Of a stretch of 64,000 nt of DNA, positions 1 through 10,294 are shown one piece after another; position 1 is the stretch's first letter, and the number at the start of each line of letters is the position of its first letter. The notes under the pieces were generated by a model that saw nothing but the letters and a program-made list of their open reading frames with translations, did not search any database and was not told the DNA's origin. The DNA lies in contig MU859108.1 of the NCBI GenBank assembly GCA_033297205.1, positions 1 through 64,000 on the forward strand. Reading direction: 5' to 3'. The DNA is from Pseudoneurospora amorphoporcata. Lineage: Eukaryota; Ascomycota; Sordariomycetes; Sordariales; Sordariaceae. A program made the translations under genes and the position numbers.

Positions 1-1244
1 GCTCCGCTCAGCTACAAGTGCATAGTTCACTGTAGCATCCCTATACTAGTACTATCATCATAGGCTAGTTAGGGCATTGCAGCAAACAAATATAAATTAG
101 AATTTAATAAATATATTATAATTATTACCTTCTTTTAATTTTTATCCTACCTAACCTGATTGTAATTTGTTAAAAACGGGTTTCTAACAAGTTTAGAGCT
201 CTTTATTATACCTGCTTATTAATTCTTATATAAAATATTAATATTGAAAAAAAACTTTTAAGTAACTAACTATTTTAAGATTAGTTTTAATGCAATTGAA
301 AAAACATTCGATATTGAATACGACCGAAATTGTTAGGCTCTTAAAGCAGATTTGATTTTGCTTACAGTATAGGACGTAAGATTAGTTCTGTCTTGGTACG
401 ATTTTAGCACTTAATAAGTAATCCGAGGTTTCCCCGATAGGTAAGCTGAGCTACTTACTCCTACGTTGTATAACTTAAGTTGCTACGTTACGTAACCCAC
501 TTTTATTTAGTATAAGTTTCCAGCCATCCTCGCAACTACTTTTGAAATTCTTTTTCTCTTTTATTTCTCTCATCCCGTCTCCTCTCTTTAATTCGTTTGC
601 ACACCTTTCCATAGCCCACATCCTTCACCTCTCACCGTGTCTCACCTGCACAACCAACATAGCGCACTCTTCCACTCGTTCAAGTTCACGCACTACACTA
701 CATACATAGGTACCTGAGAATCATCCTTCATACTTGCACGACTGACGTCTACATTAACTGTCAGATGCACATGCATATACATAGCATCGCTTCTACATGA
801 CTAAGACATGAGAAGCTATCAATCAATCAAGATCAGATAAACTCTCGATCGTGAAACCGTCAAGTCCTCTAGCGTTCGCAATCGACTTGAAGGTGACTTC
901 CGTTTGATAGCATCGTCCCGTACTCGGAACGTGAACATCAAACAGAAGCAGTTTAGATATAGACAGTACTCGGTGCCTACAACTCGAGCATTTATAACTT
1001 TTGGACGGTTGCAGTCCGTCGCTTGTTCATCGCATCAATTCATCACGTTCGAGGGGATTCTGTTCACACCTTCCGTTGATTGCCCCTTGCCGGGACGACA
1101 TCGATTCATCCCAGCTTCGGTTCGGTGCTCTTGCTTTGGGGGTGATCGATTCAATCGCTCCTTTCCTTGACCGAAACGCGAGTTCAGGACGGTAGCTTCC
1201 CAACAGAAATAAAGACCACTTCGAAAAGAGATTTTTACGAAAAA
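1..1244. other. AT-rich left edge and spacer before the SRA gene
   Basis: About the first 540 bases are AT-rich and full of TA steps with no convincing reading frame, the look of DNA worn down by repeat-induced point mutation in fungi; I cannot name a source element. From about 540 to 800 the strand becomes pyrimidine-rich, like a fungal leader or promoter. The 8-base palindrome AGGTACCT lies at 708-715. I see no gene here. Confidence 0.5.
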
Positions 1245-2981
1245 ATGAAGGAGCAACCTAAACAAAGCCGCGAATCCGGATGCGGCCATCGCAAAAGGAA
1301 GCATTCCCTGCCCCTGTTGTCTCCTACCTCGCCTAGAATGAAATCCAACAACCGTGGAAATACCAGGAGTCTTTCTCAGAACGGCATCAAGAAATATTCA
1401 GACGTAAGTCACACACATCATCGCTTTTCTTTCATCTTTTTTTTTTTCCGAAATCATCAGCCTTCACTCCCGCTTGCCCACCATCACTCGAATCGCCATC
1501 GCACCCCGCGTGATACTCTGCAGGAACATAGATATTTGGAAATTTCGATGCATGTACCGAAGATCTACCCCAATCCTGGCCCTGCTAACTCGCATCAGAA
1601 ACGGAGAATTCGCCCTGGCAGGATATTCCAGGCAGTCGGCGCTCTGCATACCATTTCATCGACATCGCAAGTGCAGACGCGAGTCCCAGTAGCCGACATG
1701 TCTCCCGGCGAGCCTCAGCCATCTGGCCAGATTCTGAATTCCCGCGCCTTACCCTCACACGTCCCGCCGACACAGCTTCCTTCCCCGGTAACCGATAATG
1801 ATACCGACCAGGACACGACCGTTGAAGCTACCGCCGCGGACGAAAACTCAGTTAGTATTTGGGTTGATTCCATCAAAGAGGGAGTGAAACAGCTCAAGGT
1901 CCTTTACTGCATCACAAAAGACAATCGGCCCGACAGCGCCAAGAAATGCACTAGGAAAGAAATCGAAAGCTATATCCGGAACATGCGCGCCTTCTTGGTT
2001 TACCTTAAGCATGAAGTAGAACCGAGCCCTGTTCTCAAAGACCTTGGTCTCGATGTGGCGCTCGGGTACATTTTGGGCCCCAACATGGAGACCTTCAAGA
2101 AAATGGCTCCAGACCTGTTACTGCTGGCTAAAAGAGTACTGGACAAGTATGAGGCGGACGGGTGGGGTGTGGACTTTACAAATCACCAAGGAGAAGAAAG
2201 TGAGGAAGATGATTTAGGCTCTGCCGTTGCTACGGCCAGTACAAGGGGAGAGAAAAGCCTTGACTCCAACTCGTCCGATCGCACACAAGTTATCAAACTT
2301 CCCCCCGTTTCCCATCCGATTTGGGGCCTCCAAGGCATCATGCACGGCGTGGCTCTCCGTACGACAAAGACAGGCCGTTCTGTTCGTCGTCTGGATCCTC
2401 GGTACCATAACGAGCAACGCAATCCCAAGCATTTTGGACATAACAGCCATAAGCCCGGTGCTTGGTGGGCGTTTATGATGGCTGCTCTCTTTCATGGAGC
2501 TCACGGTTCGCCTCAGGCGGGCATTACCGGCCATGCTAAGCTGGGAGCCTACTCTATCGTTGTGTCAGCGGACTCAGTTTACCGGGACCTGAACGAGGAC
2601 AAGGGCACCGAGCTTTGGTACAGCGCGGATAAAAGTACGGAGAATGCCAACCCTCTAAGACTCGAACAAATCAGTAACCCGACCAGGAGTTTGGAGATAT
2701 CATTGAAGACGGGCAAGCCAGTGCGGGTGTTGCGAAAGGCAGGGAAGACTTCTGATGCTAGGCGTAATACCATCTACCCCACAGTTGGCATTCGATATGA
2801 TGGGCTCTACAAGGTCATGGCTCAAGGAACAGGCACAAACAAGCGCCAAGGAGTGTTCAAAAAGTTCAAGCTTGTTCGGCTTCCGGACTCGGAGAATGAC
2901 GGTGTCTCATGGGAGGAGGTCCAGAGATACCCAACCAGAGAACAACTCCGGCAATTCGACCAGATCAAGGATGGATACTAG
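1245..2981 (+). CDS. SRA/YDG-domain protein (putative DNA-binding, UHRF1-like SRA fold)
   Basis: The C-terminal third (about residues 416-546, unspliced count) reads as an SRA/YDG domain: HGAHGSPQAGITGH, then GAYSIVVS, WYSAD, PVRVLR, and the diagnostic RYDGLYKV followed by FKKFKLVRLP. SRA domains bind DNA, classically hemimethylated or modified cytosine, by base flipping. The N-terminal part is low-complexity and no RING, SET or nuclease motif is visible, so this is a free-standing SRA protein. The open frame extends upstream to a TTG; the first ATG is at 1245. A perfect donor GTAAGT at 1404 can pair with an acceptor at 1598 (branch GCTAAC at 1584), a 195-nt in-frame intron, or with AG at 1460 (57 nt). 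Either would remove a His/Phe-rich stretch that looks untranslated. It is convergent with the next gene. The domain call is firm; the N-terminal model is uncertain. Confidence 0.8.
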   Translation: MKEQPKQSRESGCGHRKRKHSLPLLSPTSPRMKSNNRGNTRSLSQNGIKKYSDVSHTHHRFSFIFFFFRNHQPSLPLAHHHSNRHRTPRDTLQEHRYLEISMHVPKIYPNPGPANSHQKRRIRPGRIFQAVGALHTISSTSQVQTRVPVADMSPGEPQPSGQILNSRALPSHVPPTQLPSPVTDNDTDQDTTVEATAADENSVSIWVDSIKEGVKQLKVLYCITKDNRPDSAKKCTRKEIESYIRNMRAFLVYLKHEVEPSPVLKDLGLDVALGYILGPNMETFKKMAPDLLLLAKRVLDKYEADGWGVDFTNHQGEESEEDDLGSAVATASTRGEKSLDSNSSDRTQVIKLPPVSHPIWGLQGIMHGVALRTTKTGRSVRRLDPRYHNEQRNPKHFGHNSHKPGAWWAFMMAALFHGAHGSPQAGITGHAKLGAYSIVVSADSVYRDLNEDKGTELWYSADKSTENANPLRLEQISNPTRSLEISLKTGKPVRVLRKAGKTSDARRNTIYPTVGIRYDGLYKVMAQGTGTNKRQGVFKKFKLVRLPDSENDGVSWEEVQRYPTREQLRQFDQIKDGY

Positions 2982-3765
2982 AAGGATCTCAAGCCTGGTG
3001 CCTTCCACAGCAGAGCCGAACTTCTCAACAAGCTTCGCCTCCACCCTCCACGATTGCAGTCAAAATATGCGGCTTATAAGTGGGCTCGATGCCCTTAAGC
3101 TCACCCCAAAACTGTTATGAAATGTACATATATATCACCTTTACAGGATCGCCTTGCTTTCCTCTCGCCACTTTCTCTATTCTTATTCTCTCTATCGTGA
3201 TAACGCAGACGTCAACCATTTTGACCTAACACAAAAAAGAAAAACAACCACGAAAAAAAAGAAGTTACCAACCAAAACGGGAGAGAGACGTTCGAAGGCT
3301 ATGGAGCGTTGCGGCCTATTCAGCGAGGGAGACAAGAGGACATGAAGGAATACGAAACGAGTAGGAAGAAAGAGAATGACTTTGGCGCGATGGTTTGCTT
3401 GGATGGATGTGAGGCAGTTTGCAAACGGGCAAAGATTGGTATTGGTCAGTATTAGTACTGCCAAGTAGGATAACAGGACAACGGTTTTTTTGTTTTGCTA
3501 TTTTTAGTTTTAGGGTACGATGTCGTTATGAGGTGGCAGCTGGCTTTCAGATTGTTGGTCAGTCTCATATCGCTCTGCTATTCAGTTCAACTCTTTCGGA
3601 TATTGTTAGCTAGGAATTCTTTCATAATAAAACACCACATTCGTTTCTCATGATAATACGTTCAGCCTGCAGTGAAAGTGTGAAACCATGCTAAATTTCC
3701 AAGTTCAATTTTCCAATACCTTGTGACATGACACCTGGTAATGTAATCTAAAAAACCCCTCCCAT
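2982..3765. other. convergent spacer between the SRA and FAD-dehydrogenase genes
   Basis: This stretch holds the 3' ends of two tail-to-tail genes. It is AT-richer, with an A-rich run near 3230-3265 and a T-rich run near 3485. Short open frames here show no recognisable protein. Confidence 0.5.
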
Positions 3766-5532
3766 TCAAAGCTTCGCTTGCAAACCCGTTGTCCCAAGAA
3801 CCTCTTCCACAATAGCACGCCCAGCCGCTCTACCAGAGAAGATACACCCGCCCAAAAATGTTCCCTCGAGAGAGTTATACCCATGGACACCACCCCCTCC
3901 AAACCCAGCCGCCTCTCCGACGGCGTACAAGCCCGGGAACGGAGTGCCATCCGTCCTCATAACATTGCTGCTCAGGTTCGTCTCGATCCCGCCCAACGTC
4001 TTCCTCGTGAGCAGGTTCATCCGCACCGCAATCAGCGGCCCATACTTCTTATCCAACAACTTATGCGGCGGCGCCACCCGGCTTCTCTTGTCAGGCCAGT
4101 AATTCCTTGCCATGTTGATGAGCATCGCCTGCGCGTCTTTGGAGTACGGGTTGTCGAACTGGCTGTCGCGGGCCTCGACTTCCTCCTTGATGGCATTGTA
4201 ATCAAGACGGACACCATCCGTTTTTGCCATGAGCTCGTTCATGCCCGCCACCAGGTCCTCGAGGTTATCCTTCACGACAAAGTCCTCGCCGTGCTTGATG
4301 AAGTTCTGAACGGGGACCGCGCCGTTGGAGCTGAACACGCGCTGTCGGAGCGTTTGCACGATGCTCTTGTTGGTGATGTCGGGGTTTTGTTCGGATCCCG
4401 AAAGCGCAAACTCCCGCGCGGCGATGGTGCGGTTGCAGATGAACCACGAGTAGTCATACCCGGTACCGCAGATGTGCTTGAGCGTCGCCAGCGTGTCGCA
4501 TCCGGGAAAGAGGAAGGGAGGCAGTCGTTTGCCTGTGGCGTCGAGCCAGAGGGAGGAGGGGGCTGGCAACACTCGGATACCGTGGCCGGGCCAGATGGGA
4601 TCCCAGTTCTTGAGTCCTTCGGTGTAGTGCCACATCCTGTCCTTGTTGATTACACTCGCACCCACGCCTTCGGCGATGTCGATCATGCGCCCGTCCACAT
4701 GCGCCGGCACGCCCATGACCATGGTCGCCGGTACCTTGGGACCGAGTCGATCAATCGGCCAGTTCTTCCTGACCTTCTCCAGATTCCCTCCGATTCCCCC
4801 GCTGGCAATAATCACCGCCGCGCCACGAATCTCAAACTCCCCCGTCGCCACCCGCGTCGAACTCTGACCCCTGGGCACCTCTTCGTCTTGCAAAATCCTC
4901 CCTTTCACTCCGACCGCCCTTCCACTCTCGTCGGTCAAAATCTCATCAACACAATGCCTGAACCGCATCTCCACGACCCCCTCCTTTTCCTTTTTTTCGA
5001 CGGGCTCTTTGAACACCCTCACAACCTCCGGCCCCGTGCCCCAGCTAAGATGAAACCTCGGCACCGAATTCCCATGCCCCCCCGCGCCCTTCCCATCCCC
5101 GCGCTCCGCCCACCCAACATTCACCAGAAATCCTAGCCCCCGCGCCTTGACATAATCTTCCATGTCGTCCGTGGCGAAATCGACAAACGCCTCGGCCCAG
5201 CGCCGGGGCCAGTAGTCTTCTTTTTCCAGTCTGTCGAATTGTGCCGACGAAAGCCAGTCGCGCAAGGCCAAGGAGCGAGAGTCGCGGATGCCCATCCGTC
5301 GTTGGAAGGAGGAGTCTACCATGAAGAGGCCGCCGAGAGACCAGAAGGCTTGCCCGCCGAGGGAGGTGCGGGGTTCTTGGTCGAGGAGGAGGACGGGGAT
5401 GTTGACGCGCGAGAGCTCGAAGGCGGCGACGAGGCCGGAGAGGCCGGTGCCTACTATGATGACAGGGTTTTCTTTGGTTGGGCGGGTCGGGAAGGAGGTT
5501 GGCCCGCCGTGAGAAGAGGAGGGTGAGGACAT
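3766..5532 (-). CDS. FAD-dependent dehydrogenase (FAD_binding_2, flavocytochrome c/3-ketosteroid dehydrogenase type)
   Basis: An intronless 588-residue protein. An N-terminal dinucleotide-binding motif, VIIVGTGLSGLVAAFEL (about residues 24-40), is followed by LLDQEP, the acidic end of the second beta strand. GGQAFWSLGGLF resembles the FAD contacts of fumarate-reductase-type flavoproteins. The C-terminus has PGLYAVGEAAGFGGGG, HGYNSLEGTFLGG and FSGRAAGRA, the typical closing FAD-binding block. The overall plan matches the 'putative FAD-binding dehydrogenase' group related to 3-oxosteroid 1-dehydrogenases and succinate/fumarate flavoproteins; the substrate cannot be told. No signal or targeting peptide is evident, so it is probably cytosolic. 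The start is the ATG at 5532 and the stop TGA at 3766-3768. A long open frame on the opposite strand is a GC-bias shadow. Confidence 0.88.
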   Translation of the reverse strand: MSSPSSSHGGPTSFPTRPTKENPVIIVGTGLSGLVAAFELSRVNIPVLLLDQEPRTSLGGQAFWSLGGLFMVDSSFQRRMGIRDSRSLALRDWLSSAQFDRLEKEDYWPRRWAEAFVDFATDDMEDYVKARGLGFLVNVGWAERGDGKGAGGHGNSVPRFHLSWGTGPEVVRVFKEPVEKKEKEGVVEMRFRHCVDEILTDESGRAVGVKGRILQDEEVPRGQSSTRVATGEFEIRGAAVIIASGGIGGNLEKVRKNWPIDRLGPKVPATMVMGVPAHVDGRMIDIAEGVGASVINKDRMWHYTEGLKNWDPIWPGHGIRVLPAPSSLWLDATGKRLPPFLFPGCDTLATLKHICGTGYDYSWFICNRTIAAREFALSGSEQNPDITNKSIVQTLRQRVFSSNGAVPVQNFIKHGEDFVVKDNLEDLVAGMNELMAKTDGVRLDYNAIKEEVEARDSQFDNPYSKDAQAMLINMARNYWPDKRSRVAPPHKLLDKKYGPLIAVRMNLLTRKTLGGIETNLSSNVMRTDGTPFPGLYAVGEAAGFGGGGVHGYNSLEGTFLGGCIFSGRAAGRAIVEEVLGTTGLQAKL

Positions 5533-7247
5533 GGTGGTCGGACTTGGAGGTCGTGGTGGGGAGAAACTGTTTGCTCGTAGAGCGAACGCGGCCAGACGCG
5601 ATTGTTAAGCTTTGCAATGGAGGTCGAGACTGGTGTTCGAATATCAACTGCGATGCGCTGGGTGTGGTGATTGCTGGGGACGACTTGACTTTTTTACTGA
5701 ATGGCGATGTCTTCCCAGTTCCCACGGGTTTCTGGTTGCCAAAGGGAAGAATCGAAATGCTGCCGCTGACGACGGCGACGAAAACCGTCAACCTGTCAGT
5801 GACGGATAATGAGGAGCTCTCATTGCGGTCACGCGGTCTTTCTCAGCCCAGGTGCCTCGGTTCAGAGACCGAGGGGAAGTTGGTGCTTGTGGCTGGTTGG
5901 CGCGATGTGCATTCGGAGAAGTCACGTACTTCCCCGCACAAGGGGTTTCAGTTAGGGTCTCGTTCCATCGGAGGGCGGGGAGGGGAAGGAGAGAGGGGGA
6001 GTCCAAGGCACAGAGGTTCCGACCTTCCATTTGACTTTTTTCACTTTGTGAATTGCCTGTGGGATTTTGCAATCCACTCCCCCAAAACAACAAAAAGAAT
6101 GTCGGGTTCAATAGCATGCATGGCCCAATGATGCCGAGCGATATCGCCGGAAGCGCACACCGACTTACACCGGCGCTGACCCACTTGTCTCCGGGTCCGG
6201 GGGTCCCCACCCACGGATCGGCGATTGATTGCGGGGGCCCGGGTCCACGCCTCCTTCTCCCCTGGCTGCCTGGGTCTGGGATGCGATCGCTGTTCTCCAT
6301 GAGGAAACGCTCGACCCAAAGAAAAGCCTGGAATAATCGGCGACTTCCCCACCTCGGTGCTTCTGTTGGACGGCCAGTTATCGCCAGGCTTCATTTCGCT
6401 CCAAGGGGAAAACAACGACGGTCGGGATAGGATAAAAAGAGGTCTCACGCATATATGGCTGACTGCATACTGCCTCGACGTCAGAAGAGTTTCGGATTTG
6501 ATGAAGGCACATTGGTTTGGCGTTTACCGGCCGAGCTTCTTCTCGGCCCGTTGTCAGTTGTCGTCTCGTTTTCTGGGGTTGGGGAGAGCGAACCGTCAAA
6601 GTCAAGGCCCCATCACGTTTCAACGGGATCCCAAAACTGTGTGCGACCACTCCGGCATAGCATTATTGATGAGTGGCTGACTGCACGGGTCTATCTCCGC
6701 TTCCCAGGGACGGGACGGTTTAATATCATGACCACGCGGTATCCAGCCAGTATGTCCTTGGTATTGACTGCACATGCCGGTAGATGGGCACCGAGAACAA
6801 CTCCCCTGCCCGTCAACCTATAAGAACCCGTCCCTAACTAACATATATTGTCCCATCATGTGGCGAGCCCAAAGCAGCGCTCTGGAAAGTTTGGCTCTTG
6901 AGTGTCTGGACCCTGAGCCGTTGGCCTCTCAACAGGACGGTGGCATTGCATATTGCAAACTAGGGGAATTCAACGCAAGTGGAAGATTGAAGTAGAGGGG
7001 GGAGGGTCCATGGTGATGATAGGATGGCGGTGAGGAACTCAATAGGTAATGTAGTCAAGAAGCAGAAGCCAAAGTGTCTGTGTGATATTATGGAATATTA
7101 ACGTCAAACTCCCTGATCACGAAAGTGACCTCATCAGAATTGGCGAAGCAAGCTCATTATCCCCCACTGTCTTTGTTCCCCGTCCCATTCCCACCTCTAA
7201 AACACGCTTCCCTCCACCAACCCATTGATTGCATCCCTTCCTTTCAG
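5533..7247. other. spacer, no gene supported
   Basis: This 1.7 kb holds the upstream region of the FAD dehydrogenase and the downstream region of the small secreted protein gene. Several short overlapping frames occur on both strands, but none has recognisable domains, a good start context or fungal splice structure. Confidence 0.4.
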
Positions 7248-7727
7248 CTAGTTATAGCAAGGCCTCAACCAACTTCCACCTTCCACCCCCGGCTCCTCCC
7301 ACCAAGGGCACGAAATCTTATAAGCCTTGATCCCGCCCTCAGGCGCCCAGCACCCGCTGCCACTAACAATACCCGGGTCCGAGCAGTCCGTCTTCTGGAA
7401 CAGCGTGATCTGGCACTTGGGGTTGAGGTAGGCATCGCTGATGGTACGGGCGTCGAACGTCTCGTTGACGTTACCCGTCCACTGCCGCTTGGGAATCGTG
7501 CACTCGCCGCAGGCGGCACCGAAGTTGACCGTGTAGAACTCCCAGTTTCGCGAGTTGAGGTCCATGGGGCAGGTATCGGCGGTGGAGAGGCGGAAGCCGC
7601 CGATGATGGGGACGCGCTTGGTGTTGCCGGCCTCGTAGGGAGAAGAAGCAGAGGCGGGCGCAGCGGAGGAGGTGCCGATGGAGAGAAAGCTAGCGAGAGC
7701 GCCGGTTAGGAGGGTGGTGAGTTGCAT
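7248..7727 (-). CDS. small secreted cysteine-rich protein with possible Kex2 site
   Basis: The 159-residue product starts at the ATG at 7727; the frame is open further upstream but that part lacks a secretory start. It opens with a clear signal peptide (MQLTTLLTGALASFLSIG, cleavage near residue 22) followed by a short Ala/Ser-rich segment and a dibasic Lys-Arg at 37-38, a plausible Kex2 cut. The mature part has eight cysteines, enough for four disulfides, one NVT-type N-glycosylation sequon (NET), and ends close after the last cysteine. I do not recognise the family. Size, signal peptide, dibasic site and even cysteine count fit a secreted effector-like or extracellular-matrix protein. A TATAAA lies at 7946-7951 on the same strand. 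Confidence 0.7.
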   Translation of the reverse strand: MQLTTLLTGALASFLSIGTSSAAPASASSPYEAGNTKRVPIIGGFRLSTADTCPMDLNSRNWEFYTVNFGAACGECTIPKRQWTGNVNETFDARTISDAYLNPKCQITLFQKTDCSDPGIVSGSGCWAPEGGIKAYKISCPWWEEPGVEGGSWLRPCYN

Positions 7728-7945
7728 TTTATGTGGTTTTATGGTGGTGGTGCTGCGGTGATAATGAGGTAGATTACAAGTTGGATAGATGACTCGGAAG
7801 GAACCGGGTCGAGGATAGTTGGAAATGAACGCTGCTTTGTGAGATATTTGTATTTGTCTCTTGAAAAGATCTCCTGACGTAGGGTCCTGAGGATGTGGTG
7901 ATGTGGAGTTCACTAGGATCTCAGAGTACCCAGGAAATGGGTGCC

Positions 7946-7951
7946 TTTATA
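7946..7951 (-). promoter_or_regulatory. TATA box candidate for the small secreted protein gene
   Basis: GGATATAAAGG on the minus strand lies about 220 bp upstream of the ATG at 7727. It fits a fungal core promoter with a leader of roughly 180 nt; transcript start is not proven. Confidence 0.4.
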
Positions 7952-8536
7952 TCCAATTTTTCGTATACGCTGGAAGCTTCTCCAAAAATCAGACGAGGAG
8001 CGGTGAATACGAACATCGTGGCTCTCCACTTGCTTAGCTTCCTTGGCCAGGAGAAGCTTGGTAGTAGAATGTCAAAATTAGCATGCTTGGTCCACGTGGA
8101 GCACGTCCGATATCCGACCATTCCGTAGGGCTGAGGAGGCTTGATGACAAGCTCACTTGACAGTGGACGACATCCCACGCTATTGGCTCGTGTCAAGTCT
8201 TACAAGCTGTCACCCATCTTGTGACGTTTTCCTCAGCCGCCGCCATACCACTTGTCACCTGTTGAGTCGGATGATGGCGGCTTGGCATCTATGGCTGCGA
8301 ATAACCACCATTCAGCTTCAGCACTGCTCCATATAAGACGGGATGAATACCGTCCGAGGCTGAAATGCCGAAAGTCGTGCATCGAGCCGAATCGTAAAAA
8401 ATAAAGGCAATGACTGACCAAATGTTCTAACAAAGAACACCACACGTCGTCAGTCTTACTCTGCCAACTTCTTTCTCCTTCAGTCCTCCTTTGACCTCTG
8501 AATTTAGTCTTGGAGTCACGACCGGTTGCCTCTTCA
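7952..8536. other. spacer upstream of the secreted-protein gene and downstream of the D-LDH gene
   Basis: About 580 bases with no supported gene. It holds the distal promoter of the secreted-protein gene and the 3' flank of the D-lactate dehydrogenase gene, both on the minus strand. Confidence 0.4.
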
Positions 8537-10294
8537 TTACCCCATCCAGTCAAACACCTTTCCCGGGTTCATGACCCATTTCGGGTCAACCGAAGCCTTG
8601 AGCTGCCTCATAAGCCCGATCGTCTCCTCTCCGAGCTCGTCCACCAAGCACTCCTTCTTGCCAATACCAATCGCATGCTCTCCGCTAACGGTACCTTCCA
8701 TCTCTAGTGCTCGTGTCATCATATTTTTGACGCACTTGGCGACGGCATACTTCTGCTGCGGATTTGTAGGGTCATACATCATGGAGACGTGAAAGTTTCC
8801 ATCACCCACATGGCCAATGACGCTCGCAAACAAGCCCAGGGATCCACACTCCCGCTTCGAGATTTCGATGATTTCCGCCAGTCGTGAAATGGGAACGGCC
8901 ACGTCCGTGGACCAGATCTCGGTGCCCTTGGGCCGAGTGTTTACCATGGTGAAGAGGGCTTCCTTGCGCGCGGACCAGAGGTCAAGCTCATCTTGCTTCG
9001 TCTTGGCAAAGTGGAACTTTTTGTCTGTTAAGGGCTTGATGATCTCGCCTACGCTGGACACATCGCTCTTGATGGCGTCCTTGGTGGTCCCGCTGAACTT
9101 GAGGAACAAGGTAGGCTTCTCGTCCCATACACGCTTGCGAACTGCATCGCTTCCGTGGGTATTGAGCAATTTCATCTGCTCGTCGTCCATGAGCTCCAGG
9201 GCAGCAAGCTGGATCCCGGAGCGAATCAGCTTGGAAGCGGCGGCTGCGGCAGAGTGGATGGTGGGGAAAGCAACAACGGCGACGCTGGTTTCCTTGGGGA
9301 TGGGAGCAAGTTTCAAGGTGACCTCGGTTACTATGCCCAGGGTACCTTCGGCGCCGACAAACAGAGAAGTCAAGTTATAGCCAGCCGAGGTCTTGCGAGG
9401 CCGCCGACGTGTCTTGATGACCCGGCCATCGGGGAGGACGACGGTCAGGTTGAGCACCCAGTCTTTCATAGTCCCGTAACGCATGGCGTTAGTGCCGGAG
9501 CAATTGGTTGAGACCATTCCACCGACCGTAGCCGTGGGGGAGGGATCCAAAGGCACGAAGAGCCCTGTGTGGGCGATCTGGTTGTTGAGATCAACCCAGT
9601 TAACGCCAGGCTGAACGACGACATCCATGTCATCTGGGTGGAAGGCAATGACCTTGTCCATGTAGGTGAAGTCGATGCAGATGCCGGAATATGGCTGGGA
9701 AAAGTTGCCTTCCACGCTGGAACCTGCGCCAAAGGGAACCATGGGGACATTTCGAGCACTGCATATCCGGGCAATGGCAGATACGTGGTCGGTCCTGCGG
9801 GGGTATACGATAGCGGCGGCACGCACAGGTGAGTTGGATGTCGACCAGTCCGAATGGCCGTGGTGTTCGAGGACATCGGCATCGCAGGTGACGGCGTCTT
9901 GTCCCAGTATCTGAGCAATCTCTTTTGCAGCTTCCAGCATTTCTGTGTGGCCTGCGTAGCTCGGCTTTACCAGTGAATGCTCTTCCTTGCTCAACAACAA
10001 GTCCTTCCAGTCAATTCTCGACGAAACATCCACGAAGAGCAAAGCCGAACACACAATGATGATCCACTCTTGTCTAGATATCGGGCGTGGCGGATGTCTG
10101 GACTTTTCCCGTCCAGCCCTCTGGGGGATATCCTTGGACGGTTTCGATGCCCATCGTGTCGACTGATATGGCCGGGAAGCAAAGGTTGGCTGATATTGTC
10201 GCTGTCCCGGGGAAATAAGGTTTCGAGAATGGGAAGCGAGAGTGAGCACTGTGAGCCGTGCTCGTGGAATGCCGAGCACTTGACGTGTCGCCAT
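8537..10294 (-). CDS. DLD1: D-lactate dehydrogenase (cytochrome), mitochondrial FAD-linked oxidase
   Basis: An intronless 585-residue protein from the ATG at 10294; the frame runs five codons further to a TTG that is not a credible start. The N-terminus is rich in Arg, Ser and Gln with few acidic residues, a mitochondrial presequence, followed by a hydrophobic segment (about residues 77-90, WIIIVCSALLFVDV) as in inner-membrane-anchored Dld1. The PCMH-type FAD domain shows VPFGAGSSVEGNF (about 186-198), DPSPTATVGGMVSTNCSG and FVGAEGTLGIVTEVTLKL. The C-terminal FAD-oxidase domain has GHVGDGNFH and GTVSGEHAIGIGKKE, the family signature. The family oxidises D-lactate to pyruvate and passes electrons to cytochrome c. 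The gene diverges from the GH76 gene across about 1.8 kb. A close relative with another 2-hydroxyacid substrate cannot be excluded. Confidence 0.92.
   Translation of the reverse strand: MATRQVLGIPRARLTVLTLASHSRNLISPGQRQYQPTFASRPYQSTRWASKPSKDIPQRAGREKSRHPPRPISRQEWIIIVCSALLFVDVSSRIDWKDLLLSKEEHSLVKPSYAGHTEMLEAAKEIAQILGQDAVTCDADVLEHHGHSDWSTSNSPVRAAAIVYPRRTDHVSAIARICSARNVPMVPFGAGSSVEGNFSQPYSGICIDFTYMDKVIAFHPDDMDVVVQPGVNWVDLNNQIAHTGLFVPLDPSPTATVGGMVSTNCSGTNAMRYGTMKDWVLNLTVVLPDGRVIKTRRRPRKTSAGYNLTSLFVGAEGTLGIVTEVTLKLAPIPKETSVAVVAFPTIHSAAAAASKLIRSGIQLAALELMDDEQMKLLNTHGSDAVRKRVWDEKPTLFLKFSGTTKDAIKSDVSSVGEIIKPLTDKKFHFAKTKQDELDLWSARKEALFTMVNTRPKGTEIWSTDVAVPISRLAEIIEISKRECGSLGLFASVIGHVGDGNFHVSMMYDPTNPQQKYAVAKCVKNMMTRALEMEGTVSGEHAIGIGKKECLVDELGEETIGLMRQLKASVDPKWVMNPGKVFDWMG

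Noticed and set aside
3778..5136. Long plus-strand frame opposite the FAD dehydrogenase
   Set aside because: It is antisense to a gene with full domain signatures; the GC-rich third positions of the real gene keep the opposite frame open. The product has no recognisable domain.
5045..5791. 248-codon minus-strand frame overlapping the FAD dehydrogenase start
   Set aside because: Frame-shifted shadow of the real N-terminus; Arg/Pro-rich and lacking the Rossmann motif.
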